DNA from: Lignipirellula cremea
GTDB lineage: Bacteria; Planctomycetota; Planctomycetia; Pirellulales; Pirellulaceae
Assembly: GCF_007751035.1 (NCBI RefSeq)
Contig: NZ_CP036433.1
Span: 4,569,001-4,633,000 of the forward strand
Length of the DNA: 64,000 nucleotides
Direction: 5' to 3'
A model generated the notes under the pieces. It was not told where the DNA came from and did not search any database. It saw only the letters and a list, made by a program, of their open reading frames with translations. Below are positions 58,827-64,000 of the stretch, in pieces. The position numbers and the translations under genes are program-made. Each line of letters begins with the position of its first letter. The stretch's first letter is position 1.

Positions 58827-58852
58827 AAAGGCCGGAGAAATCCGGCCTTTTT
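58827..58852 (+). terminator. intrinsic terminator of thiC
   Basis: A perfect 10 bp stem AAAGGCCGGA (58827-58836) / TCCGGCCTTT (58841-58850) with a GAAA tetraloop and a following T-run. It lies 84 bp past the thiC stop codon. Confidence 0.9.
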
Positions 58853-58965
58853 CGTTGGATTTTTACATCTGGGCGCATCCAGGCTTTCCCAGGATAAGAC
58901 GCTCAAGGGATGGTCGCCTTTTCTCTCCGACAACCACGCATCCTTGAGGTTTTTGATTCGAAAAG

Positions 58966-58994
58966 TTGACAAGCCTGGACGGGTATGGCATAGT
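58966..58994 (+). promoter_or_regulatory. candidate orphan promoter TTGACA-N17-CATAGT
   Basis: TTGACA (58966-58971) and CATAGT (58989-58994) are 17 bp apart, facing right into a gene-free 640 bp stretch. It might drive the interrupted gene at 59638 with a long leader, or a small RNA. Confidence 0.35.
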
Positions 58995-59637
58995 TCTCCC
59001 AATCCTGGGGGGTGCGGTATCGCTATCAAAATAAGTTGCCAAGGGAATCGCGGCCAACCTCCGGTGCAGGAAGTGCTGGGCAACACGGTCCTTTAAAGCC
59101 GCACGGTGACCTTCGAACAGTCATTCCCGGACAACCGTTTCGTCCTCGGCGGGCGAGGGCGTTCACGGCGGCAGGCTATCCAATGGACAGGGCGCCGCAT
59201 CTTCAAGGACCTTACGTTCAAGGGCGGCTTTATCGTGCAGAACCATGGCGGCGCCGACGGTTTCGAGAGTGAGGTCAACGTCCACCAGGTCGCCTGGATT
59301 GCAGCCCTGGGCAAGACGCTGCCAAAAGAAGCTTCCGCGGACGATCACGACCGCCAGCGGCAATGACAAGGTCTCCCGTCAGATCCACCTCCGGGAGGAA
59401 TGGAGCCATGTCGAAGGCTACTCAGTTCCCCGGCGGCGCGTCGCGGTGACGACGGCTGCGGGGAAGAAGAGCGAGTCGATTTTGCGGTTGGACTACCTCA
59501 AAGCAGAGAGGGCGTCAGAAGAAGAAAATGGGTGGAAGCAATCACAAGAAAACGAGTCGCGACGCGATTCCGAGTAACCATAAATCCTCAGTGAAACCGG
59601 ATACTTGAGTATCCCCTGGTAGTGAAGGAGAGTTTCG

Positions 59638-59936
59638 ATGAACCGTTTTTTCATGTCTCTTGCTCTGGTCATGTTCGTCACCGTATCGACATTGGAGAAC
59701 AGCTGGGCGCAAGAGACTTCCAAGAAGCCTTTGGAATCCCAGCCCGAGGGCAAGCCCCTCCAGCCTGATGCGGCTGCGACCAGGCTGATGAGCGACACCC
59801 ATGACCATTGGGCGCACTGGACGGATTTCCCAGGCGTCACGGCTGACGTGGAAGTTAACCTGAATGGCGACATTAGTAGAGGGCGAGTCCAAGTATCGCC
59901 TAAAGGTAAAGTGGAGCTAAAACTCACGGCGAACGC
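59638..59936 (+). pseudogene. DUF3386-like exported protein, 3' part removed by an IS element
   Basis: About 100 codons remain. AAGGAG precedes the ATG. A signal peptide (FFMSLALVMFVTVSTLENSWA) is followed by a segment (RLMSDTHDHWAHWTDFPGVT, ADVEVNLNGDISRGRVQVSP) like the start of DUF3386 proteins, whose full length is over 200 residues. Coding similarity stops at the left end of the ISAs1-type element (59937); the frame then runs through element DNA to 60048. The missing part does not reappear beyond the element, so it was deleted or moved. Confidence 0.65.
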
Positions 59937-61249
59937 GCACTCTGCGGGATCTGGGATGCTTGGGGGGCGGGGCGCGCTGACCGGTGTTTTCTGCACAATT
60001 GACTGCTTGGGAGAATGGCGTTTCAGCACCTTCAACTGGCGATCATGATGACAGAAATTCAGTTCGATAATGTCGACTCGATCCTGACAAGTTTCGGCGA
60101 ACTCACCGACCCCCGTTCGCATATTAACAGGCTCCATCTCTTCGGCGATCTGCTGGTCATTTCTATCATGGCAGTCATCGCCGGAGCCGATGGACCGCAG
60201 GCGATCGGAATCTGGGCGAAGCACCATCAAACCTGGTTGAAAAAACACCTGGTGTTGCCCCATGGCGTCCCCTCGCACGACACGTTCGGACGCCTGCTTG
60301 GCCTGCTGAAACCGGCGGCCTTTCAGAAGTGTTTTGAAGCCTGGATTCGGTCGATCGCGCCGCTTGATAAAGAGACCGACTTGAATCAAATTGCGATCGA
60401 CGGCAAGGTCCTCAAGCGTAGCCACGATCGCAAACGCAAGCTGGGGCCGTTGTGGCTTGTCAGCGCCTGGTCGGTCGATCGTTCGCTCAGTCTGGGACAG
60501 CTGGCCACGGACGAAAAATCGAACGAAATCACGGCGATTCCCGAGCTTTTGGAGAATATCGAGGTCCAGGGAGCTGTGGTCACCATCGACGCCGCCGGCT
60601 GTCAACGCGAGATCGCCAGGAAGATCATCGACGGCCACGGCGACTACCTTCTGGCGCTCAAGGGGAATCAAGGAAAACTTTACGAAGCGGTGACAGACTA
60701 CATCCTCCTGCACATGGAAAACGACTTCGCAGATATCCCGGCAAGACGCTTCACGGAAACGCTCCACGGCCACGGACGCGTCGACGAAATCACCTACTAT
60801 CAGATGCCTGTTCCGAAGGATCTGGTGAACCGGGAAAAGTGGCCGGGATTGAAAACGATTGGCGTCGCGATTCGGCAAAGCGAGAGCGGTTCGAAGACTT
60901 CGAGTGTTGCTCGCTTCTACATCGGCTCGATCGCCCTGGGCGTCAAGAAATTTGCGCGTTATGTGCGTGGTCATTGGGCGATTGAGAATACGCTTCACTG
61001 GTGCCTGGATGTGACGTTTCGTGAGGACGAAAATCGGGTGCGTGAGCGGACGACCGCGGACAATCTGGCGTGGCTGAAACGCTTCGCCCTGAGCATGCTC
61101 AAGCAGCAAGATGACAAGTACAGCATCGCCATGCGTCGCCGCGTCGCCGGCTGGGACCTCGACTACCTCGCCAAAATCCTCGGAATTCACGTACCATCGT
61201 GTGCGTTTGCCGTGACCCCAACCCACCCCAAGCTAACCCCGCAAAGTGC
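59937..61249 (+). mobile_element. ISAs1-family insertion sequence (about 1313 bp)
   Basis: One transposase gene flanked by imperfect terminal inverted repeats. Left GCACTCTGCGGGATCT (59937-59952) matches right GCACTTTGCGGGGTTA (61249-61234) at 12 of 16 positions; further in, both have GCTTGGGG. No 8-10 bp target duplication was found: the left flank ends CGGCGAACGC and the right flank starts AAGGTGCGCT. The element cuts a DUF3386-like gene on the left and abuts the immunity-like gene on the right. The boundaries are set by eye. Confidence 0.75.
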
Positions 61250-61280
61250 AAGGTGCGCTTGCACTAGATCTTGTCTTTGA
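60045..61280 (+). CDS. ISAs1 family transposase
   Basis: A ~411-residue DDE transposase of the ISAs1/H-repeat family. Motifs: an N-terminal ELTDPRSHINRLHLFGDLL; catalytic region IAIDGKVLKRSHD, VVTIDAAGCQREIA, DYLLALKGNQGKLYE; and HWAIENTLHWCLDVTF then REDENRVRE. All key residues are present and no frameshift is seen, so it may be active. The frame runs past the right end of the element and stops at 61280 in flanking DNA, so the native stop may have been lost. The start is either the ATG at 60045 or one at 60015. Confidence 0.9.
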   Translation: MMTEIQFDNVDSILTSFGELTDPRSHINRLHLFGDLLVISIMAVIAGADGPQAIGIWAKHHQTWLKKHLVLPHGVPSHDTFGRLLGLLKPAAFQKCFEAWIRSIAPLDKETDLNQIAIDGKVLKRSHDRKRKLGPLWLVSAWSVDRSLSLGQLATDEKSNEITAIPELLENIEVQGAVVTIDAAGCQREIARKIIDGHGDYLLALKGNQGKLYEAVTDYILLHMENDFADIPARRFTETLHGHGRVDEITYYQMPVPKDLVNREKWPGLKTIGVAIRQSESGSKTSSVARFYIGSIALGVKKFARYVRGHWAIENTLHWCLDVTFREDENRVRERTTADNLAWLKRFALSMLKQQDDKYSIAMRRRVAGWDLDYLAKILGIHVPSCAFAVTPTHPKLTPQSARCACTRSCL

Positions 61281-61908
61281 AGGCTTGCAGATTTAGTAGT
61301 TTGTACTTCAGCGTTTCTTCACTGAACTCTCTAAATTTTTTCGGGTTTTCAGCGACAAACTGCATCGCATTATCAATCCCCCGTTCCACGTAAATTAGAA
61401 TGACGTGAACGTACTTCCAAGAATCGGATCTCTTCGCCCATTTCTGCCCCCCCTCGATCGCTTCAAGCATTTTGGATCTCGTAGCCAGAGCTTCCCAGAA
61501 CGGCATTGCAACCATACTGATATCCTCTTCCAGGTGACCAATAAGGGCTGTTGCGGATTCGCGGCTATCGATCGGCCATTCTTCACTATTTCCACCCTCT
61601 TTATAAAGCCCTAAGCTGCCTCCAAGCGTGGGGAAATCTCTATTAAAGGGCTTCCCCACTAGTTTACAATGCGCCTCTTCTAGCTCCTGGTAGAACACAT
61701 GAATGCATGGATTTATGTACAACTGGTGTTGGTCAGTAGAATACCTCGGGTGTCGAATGGAGATTAAATAGCGACACTCGCATCCATTTAGTGTTCTCTT
61801 AAATTTAGTCTTACCGGATTTCCGGAACCTTAATTTCCTCAATGTCGGCTCTAAGTTGGACGCGACCTGGTGGACCCAACCTTCTTTGGCTTGTTTATCC
61901 TGTTTCAT
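61264..61908 (-). CDS. putative immunity protein for the adjacent toxin (DUF4304-like)
   Basis: A 214-residue cytosolic protein without signal peptide, visibly more A/T-rich than most of the window. The N-terminal part (LEPTLRKLRFRKSGKTKFKR, then YLISIRHPRYSTDQHQLYIN) is compatible with DUF4304-type immunity proteins. It starts 14 nt past the toxin stop codon on the same strand, the usual layout for a toxin-immunity pair. The stop codon is only 15 bp from the right end of the IS element, so the C-terminus may have been altered by the insertion. The family match is by eye. Confidence 0.6.
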   Translation of the reverse strand: MKQDKQAKEGWVHQVASNLEPTLRKLRFRKSGKTKFKRTLNGCECRYLISIRHPRYSTDQHQLYINPCIHVFYQELEEAHCKLVGKPFNRDFPTLGGSLGLYKEGGNSEEWPIDSRESATALIGHLEEDISMVAMPFWEALATRSKMLEAIEGGQKWAKRSDSWKYVHVILIYVERGIDNAMQFVAENPKKFREFSEETLKYKLLNLQAFKDKI

Positions 61909-61922
61909 AACTCGCTTGCTAC

Positions 61923-64000
61923 CTATGGCACTCTGTAAAGGAGAACTTTGTTGATGTTTGTGACATTGAGTTCGGCGGCTTTTCGGCCAGTTGCACGAAG
62001 AGCTGAGCTTCTACTATTTACAAGTTTATCGAAGGGTCTTTGAGCAGCATTTCGCGAGGCTGTACCTGACTTGACTTCAATACCAATGATCTTGCGACCG
62101 GGAGTACGCACAACCAAGTCATAACGTCTAAGTTGTCCGGTCGCCGGATTGACAAACGAAATCTCGAGACCGAGAATTTCATATCCCTTCCTCTTTTTGA
62201 AAATATCCTCAACAGTGTCAACAGCCCTTGAGCCTGGGATAATCTCGCCGCCTTTCTTGGGCAAGAATCTGCCGCGTGCGTCTCGCCCTTGCTCCACGAG
62301 TTTTGCGCCAGAGCATTTCGCATTATGCACCAAAACTGGTGACGTTTCACTGCCGTACTCCCGCACGAAATAAGTGTGGTTGTCTTCGACGGTAAAGTTA
62401 TAGACGGCAACACCGTCCGGATACGGTTCGCACCTCGTGCGGCGAACGGTTGCAGTTTGGTGCTGGTGGTCGAAAACCGTGTCGCCAACTTGGAGATCGC
62501 CGGCGTTGACCCAGCCGGATAGCGGGGTGAAGACGGGGTGTTCGTCCGTCGTTTCCAGGGTTTGGAGCTCGCCGTTGGCGGTTTCGATTTCGAGGATGCG
62601 GAGGTGGTCGCTGACGCGGTCAAACGTGTCGGTGACGGGCTTGCGTTCGTTTTCGCTAGTCTCTTCGTTGAAGCTGACGACCGTGTCGCCGGGCTTGATG
62701 TCTTCGATGTTCCTGGTCGTGTAGACGGTCTTGGAAGTAACCGTCGGCGCCGGTTTTTCGCGGTTGGCGTTCCAGGCCCAGGCGCTGCCGAAGAGGAGGG
62801 TGAGCAGCAGGCTGCAGAGGATGCCGCCGTTTAGCCAGCGAGACGACTTCTCGCGGGATGACGAGTCTGACGATATCGACGGGTGACCGGTTTCTGTCAC
62901 TGTCGACGGGGCGGAAGTGAAAGCCGCAGGCGTCTCCGGCTCGTCGAAAGAAAAGGACGGCCGCGGCGCGGGCGTTGTCGCCGGCAAAGGCGCCTGAGTC
63001 GCCTGGCGCAGCGCGTCGTCCATGAAGTCTTCCCAGTCGACCGGCAAGCCGGCGAGCTGCGGCGCAGGGGAAGCGTCGAAACCGTAGAGTACGTCGTCGA
63101 CCAGATCGTCCATCAGCTGCGCGCCGTTTTCCAGCAGGTTCTGGGTGGTGGATCTTCGCGGCGGACCGCCGGGCGGCCGGCCGTCTTGCTGCTTCTTCCG
63201 TCGGTGAATCGCCAGGCCGACGCCTGCCAGCGTAGCAGCGCCGGCGGCGATTGTCAGGCTGGGCAGCAGCAGGGCGAGCAGATCTTCGGTGGTTTCCGCG
63301 GCGACCTCCAGCACGTGGTCGGCGACCAGCACTTGCGTGCCCGCGATGAAGCATTGGGGCATACGCAGGACGGCCATCGTCACAAACGCGAGTTCCACCG
63401 CATCCATCCAGCCGAGCTCACCCGTTTGATTAAATTTTACTACCTTCTGGTGGATAACTGCCGCGGCGTGGATGATGTCGACCGCTTTGAAAACCCAGAA
63501 GAGCACTCCGCACGAACCCGAGACGCCGCTCGTGAGAATAATCTGCGAGACAATACCTTGCACGAAGCCGTACGTATAGGCCCAACTGCTGGTGAGGGAG
63601 CTGGTGTCGATGTTCAGCGATGTGGCGACGGCGCTCAAGGCCCCGCTGGTGAGCCCGTCGGCCACGCCGTAGAGATAGGAAGCCACCTCCTTGACGACGT
63701 CGATGTTTTGGAGAATCAGACGCCAGTTCTGGGAGAGGTACTCGAGGTTGATGAAGTCGAAGAACTTGGCGTTGGCGTAGCGCTGCGGTTCGACATCTAC
63801 AAAATCGAGCAGATTCTTCGAGGCCATGACCATGTTGAACTGGGCCTGCGCGGCGACCAGACTGGCCAGGCCGTCGACCTGTGCGTTGCGGACCCGGGCC
63901 TGATGGGCGACTTCGGACTGCAGGGCGGAGACCCGATCCAGCAGGACGGAATCGGCCAACTGCCGGACGGTGGCCAGGCGGGCAGCGAAGATTTCCTTCT
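61923..64000 (-). CDS. polymorphic toxin with a membrane-split Hint domain and PD-(D/E)XK-like tip (partial, N-terminus beyond right edge)
   Basis: The frame is open to the right edge (691 codons in the window; a TTG at 63959 is not needed as a start). Order from right to left: an Ala/Leu-rich helical region (to ~63370); the Hint N-block CFIAGTQVLVAD (near 63353); a first membrane helix (LLALLLPSLTIAAGAATLAG, ~63210-63280); a Pro/Ser/Thr-rich loop; a second helix (GGILCSLLLTLLFGSAWAW, ~62780-62830); the rest of the Hint domain from NIEDIKPGDTVVSF (~62700) through TTDEHPVFTPLSGWVNAGDL and YNFTVEDNHTYFV to VLVHNA; then the toxin tip with DLVV and IIGIEVKSG (D...ExK). Hint domains self-cleave to release the toxin. 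The last ~130 codons are A/T-richer. The secretion route is unknown. Confidence 0.75.
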   Translation of the reverse strand, partial: KEIFAARLATVRQLADSVLLDRVSALQSEVAHQARVRNAQVDGLASLVAAQAQFNMVMASKNLLDFVDVEPQRYANAKFFDFINLEYLSQNWRLILQNIDVVKEVASYLYGVADGLTSGALSAVATSLNIDTSSLTSSWAYTYGFVQGIVSQIILTSGVSGSCGVLFWVFKAVDIIHAAAVIHQKVVKFNQTGELGWMDAVELAFVTMAVLRMPQCFIAGTQVLVADHVLEVAAETTEDLLALLLPSLTIAAGAATLAGVGLAIHRRKKQQDGRPPGGPPRRSTTQNLLENGAQLMDDLVDDVLYGFDASPAPQLAGLPVDWEDFMDDALRQATQAPLPATTPAPRPSFSFDEPETPAAFTSAPSTVTETGHPSISSDSSSREKSSRWLNGGILCSLLLTLLFGSAWAWNANREKPAPTVTSKTVYTTRNIEDIKPGDTVVSFNEETSENERKPVTDTFDRVSDHLRILEIETANGELQTLETTDEHPVFTPLSGWVNAGDLQVGDTVFDHQHQTATVRRTRCEPYPDGVAVYNFTVEDNHTYFVREYGSETSPVLVHNAKCSGAKLVEQGRDARGRFLPKKGGEIIPGSRAVDTVEDIFKKRKGYEILGLEISFVNPATGQLRRYDLVVRTPGRKIIGIEVKSGTASRNAAQRPFDKLVNSRSSALRATGRKAAELNVTNINKVLLYRVP

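Larger units (their letters stand above)
58743..59637. other. Large non-coding region (895 bp) downstream of thiC
   Basis: After the thiC terminator (58827-58852) about 785 bp hold no supported gene. A near-consensus promoter is at 58966-58994. A small minus-strand frame at 59163-59369 (TTG start, 68 codons) is protein-like in part (DLVDVDLTLETVGAAMVL) but was not called. The right part leads into the start of the interrupted gene at 59638, with AAGGAG before its ATG. Confidence 0.4.

Noticed and set aside
59163-59369. 68-codon minus-strand frame with a partly protein-like sequence (DLVDVDLTLETVGAAMVLHD)
   Set aside because: TTG start with an ill-spaced ribosome site, no confident family and an isolated position in a rearranged area; kept only as a note in the intergenic entry.
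59925-61262. Target-site duplication around the ISAs1-type element
   Set aside because: The flanks CGGCGAACGC and AAGGTGCGCT do not match at 8-10 bp, also when the ends are shifted by a few bases.

Overview
The window reads as a chromosomal segment of a high-GC planctomycete, most likely order Pirellulales. The indicators are a secreted sulfatase, a planctomycete cytochrome-c/DUF1549/DUF1553 protein followed directly by a Tat-exported DUF1501 protein, a very large inverse-autotransporter-like beta-helix protein, a formylglycine-enzyme-fold protein with a signal peptide, and a Hint-type polymorphic toxin. Genes lie on both strands in short runs. Long antisense reading frames are common, as expected from GC-rich third codon positions, and were discarded. 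No CRISPR array, rRNA gene, phage module or replication origin was seen. One tRNA gene (tRNA-Val, UAC) is present.

Layout. 0-9 kb: an AddB-like nuclease/helicase (cut by the left edge), an alpha/beta hydrolase, a tiny membrane protein, a sugar ABC permease with an unusual insert, a von Willebrand factor A protein and a sulfatase. 8.9-9.2 kb: two tandem small inverted-repeat elements in CTAG-like sites. 9.3-12.2 kb: a SpoIIE-type phosphatase, hisH and ispH. 12.3-16.9 kb: the giant surface protein. 17.5-19.6 kb: a secreted esterase and a SUMF1-fold protein. 20-24.4 kb: glmS, a small coiled-coil protein, nnrD and a GntR/LacI hybrid regulator. 24.6-30.2 kb: the PSD1/DUF1501 pair and a glycosyltransferase. 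30.5-37.7 kb: a rhodanese, mobA-topA, and a membrane-anchored SurA/PpiD-like protein with low-complexity repeats. 37.8-46.4 kb: comEC, hisB-hisC-hisD, an FHA-GAF-PP2C phosphatase and a single-domain response regulator. 47-51.4 kb: the sdhCAB operon. 51.4-58.9 kb: an exonuclease, coproheme decarboxylase, two overlapping small membrane genes, a methyltransferase, tRNA-Val, a lipoprotein and thiC. 59-64 kb: an accessory region with a gene cut by an ISAs1-family insertion sequence, a putative immunity gene and a large Hint-domain toxin running off the right edge.

How the genes work together. Housekeeping functions include histidine synthesis (hisD, hisC, hisB together; hisH apart), isoprenoids (ispH), amino-sugar precursors (glmS), metabolite repair (nnrD), Mo cofactor (mobA), heme (hemQ), thiamine (thiC) and respiration (sdhCAB). 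The export-linked genes (sulfatase, PSD1/DUF1501, SUMF1-fold protein, esterase) fit polysaccharide-degrading planctomycete biology. Two PP2C phosphatases and one receiver protein suggest partner-switching or two-component signalling. The most unusual region is the right end: a Hint autoprocessing domain appears to be split by a roughly 200-residue segment carrying two membrane helices, followed by a PD-(D/E)XK-like toxin tip and a likely immunity gene whose 3' end abuts an insertion sequence.
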